This document shows positions 1-15,300 of a DNA stretch of 64,000 nucleotides, one piece after another. Position 1 is the stretch's first letter. Each line of letters starts with the position of its first letter. The stretch is from Pteria penguin. Its lineage: Eukaryota > Mollusca > Bivalvia > Pterioida > Pteriidae. The notes below the pieces were generated by a model. That model was given only the letters and a program-made list of their open reading frames with translations, was not told the DNA's origin and searched no databases. The translations under genes were made by a program, and so were the position numbers. Where the stretch lies: positions 36,588,001 through 36,652,000 of the forward strand of contig CM068592.1 in the NCBI GenBank assembly GCA_035048485.1, in the 5' to 3' direction.

Positions 1-161
1 TATTTACCTATGTCATAAGATCAGTATTTACCTATGTCATGAGATCAGTTTTTACCTATGTCATGAGATCAGTATTTACCTATGTCATGAGATCAGTATT
101 TACCTAGGTCTTAAGATCAGTATTTACCTATGTCATAAGACCAGTATATTACCTATATCAA
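1..161. repeat. 24-bp minisatellite, cut by the window edge
   Basis: Six near-perfect copies of a 24-bp unit beginning TATTTACCTATGTCAT, with a decayed seventh. It lies in the intron just downstream of the 291-371 exon and probably continues left of base 1. Confidence 0.9.
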
Positions 162-290
162 CAAGGAAGGGAATTTGACTAAAAGATGGACTGACAAACA
201 GAATAAACACTCCAATCTAAAGGATAGTAGATAAAAGATCCAAAAACACTCTGCATTACAAATTAAGAAAGGGAGATAAATCACTCTTAC

Positions 291-371
291 CTCAGCCTTT
301 ACAATTTTATCTATCACAGAATCTAATGTATCATCAACCTTGCACTTCACAACTCCTTCAAACCAGTTCTC
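291..371 (-). CDS. PRKAG2: AMPK gamma CBS4 start exon (last one in the window)
   Basis: The 81-nt exon encodes [20 protein letters not shown] then DKIVKAE (residues 531-557), the first half of CBS4. The acceptor is TTTGTAG|GAG and the donor GAG|GTAAGAGTG, phase 0. The next exon should start with V-H-R-L, holding the His298/Arg299 equivalents, but it lies left of base 1, so the gene is cut by the window edge. Confidence 0.97.
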
Positions 372-3300
372 CTACAAAGAACAAGAACAATTAATAATCA
401 TTATATGAACATATAATAACAACTGCCATTTATACCTCAAGTATTACAGTGGTTGCGAATCTGATGTGTTTCTGTCCAGATGACTTTTATGTTTAACAAT
501 TGTAACTACCAGTAGCATTATATAATCAGAAATATTTTACCACTGATTAAAAGGAGGAATCATAATGTATCAATGACCCCAGCTTTGTTTCTTTTAGTTT
601 GTTCCTTGTGGCGGGTTTAACTTAATTATTATTGCATCTTTACTCTGATGCTGTGTGGCTGCTACTCTTTCTATATATATACATTGTTCACATTCAAGCT
701 GTATACAGAACATGCTGTGCTGAACTATTTCATATGTACTAAATGAATTGGAAATCCATGGCAGGTGTGGATAATCAAACAGGAAATGCTTACTTGTCCA
801 GGACACCTGGTTTCAACTCTGGCTTCCAAGACATCTGGTTTCACCTCTGGTTTATATAGCCCACTTTAGTAGACCTTAGGACAATTGTAAATATTTAACA
901 CCACATTTAACATAGGTATTTGCTGAATTGGCACACTTTTTGCTTGGCATGTTTTTAATTTTCCTGGTTTTCGTAAACACTAATTTATTAAAGGGTCTTT
1001 CAAATCAAATTTGTATGATTCAGGTGTCCAAAATTTAAGATTTTTCAGAAGTTCTTAAAATGGGCATTTCTAACCACAGTGACTGCTTATTCCAACAAAA
1101 GTGTAATGATTGGTTGATTTCCTTTCATTTTCCAGTACTCTATCTGGAAAAGTTTTATTACCACATCTGACCTGTGGTTATTGGCAGATAACTAATTTCT
1201 CTGTCCGACTTTTTTATGTCTTTATGGATCTCAGATCCAGAGTTGAAATCTGGAAGCATTCAGTAATTGACAATCATCTGTCAGGGGAAATAATCAGTAC
1301 CTACCTGGCATCTATGTTTGAGGGCCTGTTCTATGGTGATGTCCAGGTTATTGTATGTTTTTTCTGCTGCTAAATTCTGGAAAAAAAAATCAAACACCTG
1401 GTAACTTTGGCATAATTCTTTGGCACAAAAGAGAAACTTGGCCACACACAAACTGAACTTATCAATCAATAGAACTAGAGGCCATCACCTGGAGGAGTTT
1501 GTTATAGTTGTAATATTTTAGTATTTACTAAGGTACAAAATTAACTAATAACCAAAAGGAGAAAGGTAAGGGACTCGTAACAATGAATTAATTACCTGTA
1601 TAAAATATCAACCAGATGTGGCATAAAGCACAATATTTAATGCATTTAAAGTATAATGAAAGTAAAATGCAATAGAAGGAAAGTAAAATGAAATACATTG
1701 ATATGAAATGAAAACAATGAAATGGAATAAAACTAAAGCAGGCTGACAGAAATGAAATTCAACAACACAATTCAAAGTTCAAATGCAAAGGTATTCCCAT
1801 CCCCCTTTTTTTCTTTATGTTTGATAGTGATCGTTCCTCTGAACCTATATCATTCATAGTCAGCATAATACACATGCTTACCTACAAAATCTACACATGT
1901 TCTGACATCTTCTCAAAAACCCTTCTCATTTTTATTGTGCTTCAGTATTGAAAGAAAGACAACTCGATATAATTTGACTACAGCTGGTTGGTTGTACAAA
2001 TTTCTGTTCAGTATGTGTTTTATTCTAAGATGTCATCACAATCAGAAGCAAAAAATTCCTCGACTTTGAAGTAACGTTTACAAAGCCAAGAAGAAACTTT
2101 TCAAATTCGAGACCTGATATTTACACAATACATCGTTAATTTGAGACCTGATATTTACACAATACATTGTTAATTTGAGACCTGATTTTACACAATACAT
2201 CGTTAATTTGAGACCAAATATTTACACAATACATCGTTAATTTGAGACCTGATATTTATATAAAACATCATTAATTCACTAATGACTTCATTACCTTTGC
2301 ATTTGACTTTTAGTAATAAATGAAATGAAACAAAAACAAAATAAACTGAAAAAAAAATTGATATACAATAGCAGAAGTAGGTTTACCTCTGAAATGAAAT
2401 ATTCATCATTTACTGAATTCTGTATCTTTTTCCCCATTAAAAGTCCTAAGACTATTTAACTACTGTTCATGTCAATAAACTATTTCTGGCAGAAAAAAAT
2501 AACTTATTTTACTGCAGTCACCAAATTTTTTACGAATGTTATAGTGTTGTGAACTTAGTAAATATTTGTCTTCATCTAAATTCTTCATCACATCATACAA
2601 GGCTTACAAGGCTGCTTCAATGATAATCAGTAGATGCTCAGAAGATGTCAGCCTCACTCTGCCTTGACAAGATGCCACTCATCACAGATTACTTTCTCAG
2701 CAGATGCCAGCACCCATTAGGAGTACTTTCTCAGCAGATGCCAGCAACCATTATGAGTACTTTCTCAGCAGATGCCAGCAACCTTAGGAGTACTTTCCCA
2801 GCAGATACCAGCAACCATTAGGAGTACTTTCCCAGCAGATGCCAGCAACCATTAAGAGTACTTTCCCAGCAGATGCCAGCAACCATTAGGAGTACTTTCT
2901 CAGCAGATGCCAGCAACCATTAGGAGTACTTTCTCAGCAGATGCCAGCAACCATTAGGAGTACTTTCCCAGCAGATGCCAGCAACCATTAGGAGTACTTT
3001 CTCAGCAGATGCCAGCAACCATTAGGAGTACTTTCCCAGCAGATGCCAGCAACCATTAGGAGTACTTTCCCAGCAGATGCCAGCAACCATTAGGAGTACT
3101 TTCTCAGCAGATGCCAGCAAGGAGTACTTTCTCAGCAGATGCCAGCACCCATTAGGAGTATTTTCTCAGCAGATGCCAGCAAGGAGTACTTTCTCAGCAG
3201 ATGCCAGCACCCATTAGGAGTATTTTCTCAGCAGATGCCAGCACCCATTAGGAGTACTTTCTCAGCAGATGCCAGCACCCATTAGGAGTACTTTCTCAGC

Positions 3301-6300
3301 AGATGCCAGCACCCATTAGGAGTACTTTCCCAGCAGATGCCAGCAACCATTAGGAGTACTTTCCCAGCAGATGCCAGCAACCATTAGGAGTACTTTCTCA
3401 GCAGATGCCAGCAACCATTAGGAATACTTTCTCAGCAGATGCCAGCAACCATTAGGAGTACTTTCTCAGCAGATGCCAGCACCCATTAGGAGTACTTTCT
3501 CAGCAGAAGCCAAGCACCCATTAAGAGTACTTTCTTAGCAGATGCCAGCAACCATTAGGAGTACTTTCCCAGCAGATGCCAGCAACCATTAGGAGTACTT
3601 TCTCAGCAGATGCCAGCACCCATTAGGAGTACTTTCCCAGCAGATGCCAGCACCCATTAGGAGTACTTTCTCAGCAGATGCCAGCACCCATTAGGAGTAC
3701 TTTCCCAGCAGATGCCAGCACCCATTAGGAGTACTTTCTCAGCAGAAGCCAAGCACCCATTAGGAGTACTTTCCCAGCAGATGCCAGCACCCATTAGGAG
3801 TACTTTCTCAGCAGATGCCAGCACCCATTAGGAGTACTTTCTCAGCAGATGCCAGCACCCATTAGGAGTACTTTCTCAGCAGATGCCAGCACCCATTAGG
3901 GGCAGGCTTGGTGTAGTGGTAAAGTCTACTTTCTCAGCAGAAGCCAAGCACCCATTAGGGGCAGGCTTGGTGTAGTGGTAAAGTCTACTTTCTCAGCAGA
4001 AGCCAAGCACCCATTAGGGGCAGGCTTGGTGTAGTGGTAAAGTCTTACTTTCTCAGCAGATGCCAGCACCCATTAGGGGCAGTGGTTAAGCGTTTGATTT
4101 ACGGCGCCAACGATCTGGGTTCCATTCCCAGATTGTACCACCATATTTAAGAAGTTGATTTCTTCCTGCTTCCATGTCAGGATATAACTGAAAAATTGTT
4201 TAATGCAACATAAAACACCAATCAACTAGCAACCATAAATAGCTGGAAAGACCAAGATAATGTGGATGTAGTGTCCTGTCTAAGAACACCACTTTATAAT
4301 CCAGTGCCCATATATAGGCCTGAGCCAGCAATCTTCCCATTACAAGCACAACACATTTACCACTATCGCATGTGCGTCTTATTAACTTCTTTAACGTAAT
4401 GAAGAGACACAAGAATAATAAAAGGTAAACAGTATATGATTTGACAGGAATCTTAACAATGTAAAAGATCTACCTATCAAATACTCACAATAACATCAAA
4501 CTTGGCATATATATTGACAACTCTTCCATCAGAATCACAAACAGGTAGAGCAGAGATCCTTCGTTCCACAAACATATTTAACGCCTTTATCAAGGGAGTG
4601 TTGGTTGTGGCCTGAAACACACAAAAAAAATACACATTCTTTCAATTTTTAACAAGAGTTGTTGATCCTCATTCACAGAATATTTTAAACAAGATGGTAA
4701 ATAAATTCTTTAAATTCCTGACCACACAAGGAGAATAACACAAGTAACACAAAGGAATTTGCTTCATGACCATATTTACAAGAGTTGTCTTTCTTTCTTT
4801 TTTCACTTCAACAGTATAACTGTTCCAAGTACCCTAAACCATCTTAATAACAATTTTTAAAACCAATGGATGAGTAAAAACCTGGAATGTCTACTGAGCA
4901 AAGATTTTAACATGATGTGGCTGCAACTGCAAATACTTCTTAAATCTAGTATATTTATACTTTATATGAATATTCAAATATTCACCAAAATAATACAATA
5001 ATACAATTTTCTACAAAATTTTTACAAGAAAATATGTATTTTTTTTTTGAGTACTAACATATCAACATACTTCTAGATTTTCTTAGAACTGTAAATTAAA
5101 AGTACTTACTGTAACTAGATTTTCATATGTTCCTATATTAAGTTCCTTTAGTGTTTGACTCATAAATCCAGGTCTTGGTAATTCATTAATCTGAAAAGAA
5201 TATTTTTAAACTTTATAATAAAAATTATTCTGCTTTTCTGAAGTATTTCCTATCTGATGTCATACTTCTATATTCTTATATGTGTCTGCCAGGGTTATCT
5301 GACAAAGGACAGTGCAGGTCCTGGAGTAAAACCACAGACAAGTAAGCAAGCACCTGTTCCTGCCTTACAAAACCACAAACAGGTGAACAAGCACCTGTTC
5401 CTGCCTTACAAAACCACAGACAAGTGATCAAGCACCTGTTCCTCCCTTTCAAAACCAAAGACAGGTGAACAAGCACCTGTTCCTGCCTTACAAAACCACA
5501 GACAAGTGATCAAGCACCTGTTCCTGCCTTACAAAACCACAGCCAGGTGATCAAGCACCTGTTCCTGCCTTACAAAACCAAAGACAGGTGAACAAGCACC
5601 TGCTCCTGCCTTACAAAACCACAGACAGGTGAACAAGCACCTGTTCCTGCCTTACAAAACCAAAGACAGGTGAACAAGCACCTGTTCCTGCCTTACAAAA
5701 CCACAGACAAGTGATCAAGCACCTGTTCCTGCCTTACAAAACCACAGACAGGTGAACAAGCACCTGTTCCTGCCTTACAAAACCACAGACAGGTGAACAA
5801 ACACCTGCTCCTGCCTTACAAAAGTCCTGCCCAAGCAAAACATAGTTCCAGTTCTTGTAATGAAGCTCATTTGATCTACTTTAAAACACCTGCCAAAAGT
5901 AGATCATTTTTCATAGTACTCCTCCTCTCCAGCCGAACTCTGGCAGAAATCCGTGAAATAATCCTGATGTGGTGTAAGTAATAGAAAAAATAAATACTTA
6001 CATATAAATAAAGGAATCGAAGTATCCGTTTATGAGTAAGAATGTAGATGGCATTGCCGGTATGCCGGTCAACGACGGGAAGCCTATGAACATGGCTCTT
6101 GATGAGACATTTCAAAGCATCAAACAAACTGGCATCTGGCTCTATACAAACAAAGCGTCTTAACTTGTCTTTAAATATATCTGCAATATAAAGAATTAAG
6201 GCAGTGCATCCTTCTGATATGAAAGACAACTTTTACATTGATTAATTATTGAAGTTTTTATGACATTTTTTGTTCCTTTATCATAGTAGAAAAATGATGC

Positions 6301-9300
6301 AATTTTTCTAAAACAATTAAGTATATGAAAATCATTCACTTATCTTTTGGTAAATATATATGTATATATTTCAATGGACAGAGCTTTGTATTACTTTAAC
6401 AATGTTAAAGCAGTACATACTACACAATTTTTCACTCTGCTGCTGTATTTAGCATCAATGACTGCCTTTAATGTTGTATGTCCAGATGAACACATTTGGT
6501 ATACAAATGTACAATACACATGACAATGGTATCTGCCCCTGTCACACTATAACACGTTACAAGATTCTGCAGGTGAATTCATGTTCACGTGTTATCTGTT
6601 GGATGAATTTGCCTATCATATCCCAGGCCTAAGATATTTCTATAATTTTACCAATGACAACTTAAAATTACTTGCAGGTAATCCTTTTTCTATTCAAAAC
6701 TTAAAAACCAACTGCTTTGTCTAGAAAACAGCAGTATAATATATTTGACTGAAATATTTACCTCTCCACGTTTCTATTTTGTGCTCTTCTAATTCATCCA
6801 TTTGTACCTGAAATATACCAGTTTAATTATTATCACCATAATTTATCATCTCTATAGATATTGTGTCACTGAACGAGGCAATTAATGAGTATATTAAATT
6901 GTAAATTCAGTTCCTAAGTGAGTTTATCAAATTGTAAATTCAGTCTCTTAATGAATATATTACAAACTGTAAATTCAGTCCCTTACTGAGTTTTTCAAAT
7001 TGTAAATTCAGTCCCTCAAGGAGTTTATCAAAGTGTAAATTCAGTCCCTTAGTGTGTTTATCACAAAATGAAAATTTAGTCTCTCAATGAGTATAACAAA
7101 TTGTCAATTTAGCCCCTATTTTATCTTATTTTTCACCTTTTGATTCTTCAACCATTTACAGTATCTAATCGACAAAGCCATTATTTCATAGCATAATTAT
7201 TTTCCATCCTATCTTTTCAGTGAAACAAAATGTTTTATGTCATTCATCTACCCTAGTATTTTATGAGCTTCTGTAATGAAGTCAGTATACTTATACACGT
7301 CCTGTTTCTGACTTCCTGTTGAGCTAGTAGCTATGACTTTCCAGTATTTCTTTCACGAGTATAAAGCATTTATAACTTGCCAATACACATTCCTTCATAG
7401 TCGTATCTTATATAATAGTTTGATTCATCACTCATTACTTGTTTACTCCTTGTTATTGTTAAATATTGTCACAAAAAGTATATCAAAGTTTTAAACGACT
7501 GATATACAGTTGGCACTATAGTACATGTAGTCAAATAACGACAAAACTATGTGCACACTTTGTTCATTATGCTTAAATAACAGCGTATCATGCAATCCAA
7601 ATGAGTAACATTTTTCTCAATGATCTTAGGGATGAATATTACAACTTTATAATGTAGGATTTCAGTATTAGACATACCAAACTAAAAAAAATGTTCCAGA
7701 AGACATTCTACCCATAGAACATGCATCTATTATAGAATGCTTTAAATATTTTCTTTGTTGCATGCAAAAAATGATGTGAAATATGATGCATTAAATACAT
7801 TTTTCTTGTAATTTGCCTTGAATTCTCAAGATGAAGCAGAGGAAAATTCAACAACATCAAAATGTGAAGAAAAGGTACAACTATTGCATGATACATACAA
7901 TTTTTTATGCTATTTGAGAAAACGATACATGCTAAGTGAGATATCAAGTGAAATACTCACAAGAGGGGACTTGTAGTACTTGTGAAGTATATTGATGAAG
8001 TCTGTGATGGTCAACATGCCCACATAATCCTGACAATTACTATCCCATAAGGGGGCAGCACGCACCCCATTATAGACTAGAGCAAAAAATGCCTTCTTTA
8101 CCTGAAACAAGATAGAGATTGTAATATAAAGAGTTTGCTTGTAAAGGAACTCATGAAATTCAGTTCAATTTGACAAATTTCAAATTATAAGAACTATGTC
8201 AAAAACAAGTAATTTCTACCTGAATTGAAATGAGGACAGCTCCTTATTTTGAGGCCTCATTCAGGGGTATATTCAGTTGACAGTATTTACAAGCTTTGAT
8301 AATTTGTATTAAATGTTTAAAAAATAAATGTACAGAAATTTATACATATCTATATACTTCATTCCTTATATTACTCTACATAAAAAATTCTCAGTTACAA
8401 CAAAAAATTCAAATATTCCATCTATATATGTATTCATATATAGATATGTACTCTCTCAAAACCTCCATATATACATACAGATGTACTTTGGTTACCAGAC
8501 TGTCAGGAACGTTATTGATTCTAAGCACACGGCCAATGAACCACACTTATTAAGAACTAATGATCTATTTTGTCGTCAAGTGACCTACATCACACAATAA
8601 GCAGATCAATAAAGCCCCTATCGGTGTCATCTGAGAAAACTGATTGACATTACCAACAGTGCTGAGAAACATAGATAAATGGACCTCTTCCTTCTGCTTC
8701 ATAAACACTGCTAAATATTTATGCCACCCAATTTATATAGAAACATATCTTATTGACCAAGTTTTATCATGAATTTGTACAATCTACACTTTACAGCACT
8801 GACTTGTTTAATGATTTATGTACATGTATTACCAATACTTTTTAAAATTCATACTTATTTTTATGTTTAGCTACTGGTGTTTTATATAGTCTTTTTAAAA
8901 TCACAGTTTGGCACTTTCCTTACAGTTGAGTTCAGAGTGTAAAAAGGATTTAGTTATTTCAAAGTAGGAACTACATCAAAACTGGGTATCTAAAGCTAGG
9001 TTTGAACTCTGGTCCTCTGAACTGGCAGATCTTTCTCAGTCTGATACTTTGCCAAAGTGACCCACACTATGAGGCATTATCAGATCCTTAATGAAACCAG
9101 AGCATGTTTGTACAAGCTTTCCTAAATTACAGGCATCCTTCCCTATTAATAAGATTTGAAATTACCTCTGTTTAAAAGTACTTAAAATATGATCAAATTC
9201 TGATGTCCAGTTAATGATATATGATAATACATGCAAACCAATAATTTCAGTCTTTTCCATCAGCTGTGACTTTGACCTTTAGATCAAAAATCAATAGGGT

Positions 9301-12300
9301 TATTCCTCTCTTGATAAGTAAGCATATATCTAAATTTGGTTTGAATATGATGAAAGGTACTTCAGTTATCATCTGGAAACCAATAATTACAGTCTATATT
9401 TGTCAGCTGTGACCTTAACCATTGACCCTTAAATCGATAGGGTTCTTCCTTTATGATAAGCATGTATATATCCAAGTTTGGTTTTGACATAATGAGAGGT
9501 ATCTGAGTTATCCTGAAACCAATAATTACAGTCTATTTTTGTCAGCTGTGACCTTGGCCTTTGGCCCCCAAAATAAATAGGGGTCTTCCTCTCTTGATAA
9601 GTAGGCATATATTTAAATCTGGTTTGAATGTGATGAAAGGTACATGAATTACTATCAAGAAACCAAATGTGTGATTGAAGGATGGCAAGATGGAAGGATA
9701 GACAAAGCAAACACTTAATTACCCCTGCCATACCTGATGGGGACATAACAAAGTCAACTTCTGCTGAACATGGCAGACCCCAGACTCACAGACATCAAAA
9801 TCCTCAATTATCTGACAGTGGAGCACTGTACTGCACAAGGTGGCATTTAGCAGTGAAAGCTCGAGGCAACCACTGTACCTGATAACAACTTTCAGCTAGT
9901 GGTGGTTTATCTAGTGGTAAGACCTAGAGGCAGCCAGCGTACCTGATTAGAACTTTCAGCTAGTGTGACTTATCTACTCTTATAATTCTGCCAGGGTGCG
10001 CCACAGTTCTAGTGCCATTATCATCATCTGGATTGAGCTTCATTTCTTAATCAATATAAAATCAAATGTTTTGATTACTCTATGGTTTTCAAAATTAACT
10101 TTTAAGTGATTACCCATGAAGTATTAAATTAAGTTTATCATAAACTGTGCATTCTTTTTAATATTTCCACTCATAATTACACTTGCACTTGCATAGACAT
10201 AACAAGCTAGAGGTTACAGTAAGCACTAAGACCACTCACAAGTACACTGATACTTGCCTAGACATGCTAAGGTATGGAATCATAGTAAACAATGATACCA
10301 CTCACAAGTACACTGACACTTGCTAAACGTACTAAGGTATGGAATCATAGTAAACAATGATACCACTCACAAGTACACTGACACTTGCCTAGACATACTA
10401 TGGTAAGAATTACTGTAAGCACTGAGATCACTCACAAGTACACTGACACTTGCCCAGATGTATTAAGAGGTTATAGTAAGCACTGAGATCACTCACAAGT
10501 ACACTGACACTTGCCCAGATGTATTAAGGGGTTATAGTAAGCACTGAGATAACTCAAAAGTACACTGACACTTGCCCAGATGTATTAAGGGGTTACAGTA
10601 AGCACCGAGACCACTCACAAGTACACTGACACTTGTCTAGATGTATTAAGGTAAGGAATCACAGTAAGCACCTGTATGATTCTGTCACCCACTTTGCACT
10701 CTAACTGTTCCAAAGCCTGATATTCTACATCAGGTGAAACACAATGTCAAACAGGTCAGTATTATATGACCTATATCACAGAAAGTCGGCACTAAGAGGC
10801 TTAACAATGAGAACACCAAGGAGAAATCATGCATACACCATGCAGTGATTGATGATAAATCAATTTCCATGTGTTGTAGGTATTTTGCTTGCAACAGATG
10901 CTGCAAACCAGATGATAAATGCTGACATTGGCGAAACATTTTTATATGATTATTAAGTGATTCTGTATGTATTGTTTGCATATTGCACTTTAAATGAAAT
11001 TTTGGAAAATTCATATAACAACCTTTCCAAAGAATTTTTTCTAAATTCAGCATAAACTGCTCAAATGACATGAAAGGCTTAGTAAAGGGAGCAAGCATGA
11101 GAATAACCATAATTAAGTGACAAATAAAACGCAAAAATAAAATCAGGTTCATTAAAAGGAAGAGACCACAAAGGCCACCCGACAATGGAAGCCTATGTCA
11201 TCACCAAGTAAAATGCACTTACATTTAGTTGTGTATCAAAAATCACCAATTTGGCACTGGTAGGAATGAGGTCATAGCACTTATGTGCTCGCATAAATTT
11301 GGCAAATGCCTGGTCTGTGTTCTCATCTGTAACAAAAGTCATATTTAGAAGTAAGTTATTTGCTTTACAGTTTAAGTTCCAATACATTTTTGTTTATAGT
11401 TTTCAGTCATACCTAAATTATTACATTTCGACATGTGTAATGGATCTGTATGTAGTAGAGAGGGCTACTCTACTGTGACACAGCACATTGGTTTTTACTG
11501 TCTCATCCACAGGACAGGGCAATGACAAATCTCAGGTGAGGCTCTTAAAGAACAGGGCCCTGACAAAACCCAGGTGGGTTCTAAAAGGACACAGTCCTGA
11601 AAAATCCCAGGTGGGCTCCTGAAGGACAGGGCACTGAAAAATCTCAGGTAAGACTCTCAAAGAACAGGGCACTGAAAATCCCAAGTGGGGCTCTCAAAGG
11701 ACAGGGCCTTGAGAAATCCCATATGGGGTTCTCAAAGAACATGCACTGAGAAATCCCAGATGGTCTCTCAAAGGACAGGGCTCTGAGAAATCCCATGTGG
11801 GGTTCTCAAAGGACAGAGCAAGTGGGGATAGACATAGACTGAAAAATCCTATGTGGGGTTCTCAAAGGACACGTCCCTGAGAAACAGATGGGGTTCAATC
11901 CAAATTACAACAGCAGAGCACTATTTATAATACTACATCCTATCTACTATACCTATTGTACTTTAATGGTACAAAAAGAAAACAAGTGTATCTCTACAGC
12001 TGAAAAACAAATTCTTACAAACCATCTAAATTTTTTTCTAGTTTTAACAGAAATTTATTGCATTAATTAAACACATCCAGCTTGTCTCTACTCATGCAGG
12101 TCATATATGATATGACAATGGAACTTCTCTATATTGGTAGATGAATTCAAAAAAGAGAGTTTCTACATTCAAAGTGTTGCCAAGGTTACCAATTCTATCT
12201 TAGCTGATTTGCAGTCTTATCAGCTAATGACATCAGAAGAATGAGTATAAAAGAAGAAATAATCAGGGTATAGGGTAAATTGCCAGCAGATGAGAATTAA

Positions 12301-15300
12301 CACTGCACAATATTTAATTAAGATATAACCCTTTTTTCTCCGAGGACTGATTGAGACATATACATCTGTACATAGGCCAGACTTTCTAAGTACCGAAGGT
12401 TAATACTTACTAGACACCACTATAACGGCAGACACTTTTTCAGAGTAGCAGAAAACTGAAGAGTGAATCATTAACCTAAGCAAATACACAATAAATCTTC
12501 CCAAAAGTGAAAGCCAAAGATTCTCTTTCTACTAATTACTTTCTATTTCCTGCCTAATCTCCATGGCAACCATTGTTACCTGAAGAGTAACCTTACCTAA
12601 ATCCTCGATCTCCATGTTGTTAATGTCTGGTAGATCACTATCCAGAGAGAACTGAAAATATATGAAAACATGTAAGGTTTTATGAATATGAGAAATATAA
12701 CACAAATGTCAATTTACTAGCAATGAAGCTCATAATCAGTGTGGTTGATTCTTCTGAAATTGAACATGGACAAGTCAAATTTCTGAACCAGTAGAGGAGG
12801 TTAGTTTCAATCCTGAATCAAGTATATTGAGTTTTCTTAAGCATCCAAACCAAACCTCGGACTACTCAAACTATCAGTCTCTTAAAGTCTAACGTATGGA
12901 GAGAAATCTATATGTTACGTTATGTATATACATGCATTATATAGAAAAGGAACAACATATATCTGTCAGCTAAAACATGCAACAGGCAGTTGTGGTTCAT
13001 GTACATGTACACGTCACATTGACTCCTTTATTCAGGAATATCTCAACTGCTAAGAATGCATGCCAGCTTTAAAACTGTCGATCTATATATACAAAGGCAT
13101 ATTTGAATCAACAAATGTGTGAAAATAATCTTGACAACATAAAACTTAGGTTTATAGAGTCAAGGCTTTATTCCTCATTCGATAAATTTTCATCTATACC
13201 ACGGCGACACTACAGGTGTGGACTTGTTGCCTTGTACCATGATAACAGGCAGCTGAAGACACTTACAAAACATTCCATACCTTTCTGAGACTGGAAGTAC
13301 AAGGCATGGGATTTAAAACAGCTCTCAGCAATATTCAAACCTGTTATCATGCAAACCAGAGCCAAACTTGCTTAGCATCCGAACAGTAGGAATAACATCC
13401 ATGATTTTATTATATGTAACTTTCAGATACCACTGTCAGATGCTGACACGAGTTGTATGAGTACCATCATTTCTTAAATGTAGCTCTATCTTCAGAATAT
13501 GCTGTAGGTAACTTTACTTATGGCTCCTATAGAATGAGATGACTTCTGACAAGTGAGAAGTAGTTAAGCTACTTGCATACCTGTTGACTTACTCTAACAG
13601 GTGTTTCTGACCGGTGATAGATGATTGCGTGGGTGTGGTCATTATTCTGAAAGCTGCTCGTTTTAAGGTTAGGAGGAGCTGACTTCGGCTCGGAATTTGA
13701 TGATTTCCTAGGAGAGACTGAAATAAAGAGAAATCTGTTTAGGACGTCTGAGCATAAACTCTGTACATGTATTAACAAATTTTGGAAGAAAACATAGTAA
13801 AAAGGCAATAATAATTACAAATTCCTTATGAGACTTCGAGAGAAACATATTACATGTAATTTACATGGTCAGTTATGATAAACCAATTTAAAATAGAATA
13901 TATATTAATATAGTTGATTACAATCTTCATTGCCTCTCGAGGCTTTACATTTATATAATTGTTTCTACATGATCTCTTAACAAGATATTTTAAGAGAAAC
14001 CATCTTTTTACACCAAATATTTCAAAGACCTTGCTGAGAGGTGACAAAGGGTGTAGTTGTATCATATTTGGTACATTTCAGTACGTCAAGTTAATTTCTT
14101 AAATGTTACTATTATGATATATCAATAGATACATAACCATTACATGTATACGCCCAGTTCCCGATGTAACTACAAACACTTCAATGCTGAAGACACTAAG
14201 GTTTAATATAAATGAGGGGCGTGGTCATGTACAAATATGAATCTTTACAAATTCAAAAACTTGTTCAAATAGAATTCAAAGTTTTATAATGATATTTAAG
14301 AAAAAAATAAATAAAATACATTTAAATTTGGTATGATAACAAGGACAACTAAAACTAGATTAACCTTCAGAGGAGGGACTGGATCATCCTCGTTTCTTAT
14401 TACATAACCGTTGTGCAATAACGTTAACATTTCAATATACATGTTAATAGTAGCTGTGATAATTCAGTCTTTATGCTGAGTATAAAAGGGACACGTACGA
14501 TGAAACAAAAACCACTCATGCTTGCGAAAACTTTCGGTTCTCGAACCCATGATTTCTTAGTCTCTCGTCGATCTCGTTGCCCACCGAGTTACTTCGAACA
14601 CTGGAAATCTAGGAAGAAAGTCGATAATGTCGTCCGTAGAAAGGAACTTTTACCGGTGTATCTATATAAATAACTTGTGCGCACTATTTTGGCTTTGCCA
14701 TGCAATAAAGAAATCAGACCGTGTTCGATTTTTGCATCCATCACGTTCCATTCTGTATCTATCTATATAATACAGCCACTCTGAGGGAGAAAAGGTTATC
14801 GAACGTGCAGCTGAATAAATTAACCGAATTTTGTGGGATTTATGATCACATGATTTTCACTGCACTTCGGGAAAAGCATTAGAAACCTTATTTTGTTTTT
14901 GTCTCGAACACGACGAGAGCCGACTTAAAAGATATTATGCAGACGTCAAATTTAATGAAAAGAAGCCTGAACATAATTCCTATGTTCTTGTGGATAAACA
15001 TGGTAAGAGTATGCATGTAAGTCATAAAATGCCCATTTTCTTCGTTCAGTTTCTTCACAGCCGACGATGTAGTGCTTCGTTTTACCTCAAATTTCCTTGT
15101 ACAGGAAAGAAAGTGGAGACTGTCATATCAATACAATCATCATGTTGTTACATACATGTACCTACATGCATGGCATGCGGAGTCTATACAAAACTCCTTC
15201 CTACAAATTCTGCATTTTAAATTCTGGCATCAAAACGTTTCGTATTTGCGAAGGAATAATTGTTTTCCATTTTGTTTATTTCTAATTTAATTTATTTTCA

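Noticed and set aside
2699..3898. CRISPR-like array
   Set aside because: The units are directly abutting without distinct spacers and the DNA is clearly eukaryotic, so it is a minisatellite.
10730..11185. 151-codon open frame on the minus strand in the intron after the FMRAHKCYD exon
   Set aside because: It has no ATG start at its 5' end, a Leu/Phe/Cys-rich composition typical of AT-rich noise, and it begins inside the intron just after a good donor.
14553..14602. ATG peptide [17 protein letters not shown] near a GTACGT donor, a possible fifth first exon
   Set aside because: The ATG and GGTTCGAG lie in a tRNA-like box B relic and the donor is weak, so the pattern is more simply explained as SINE debris.
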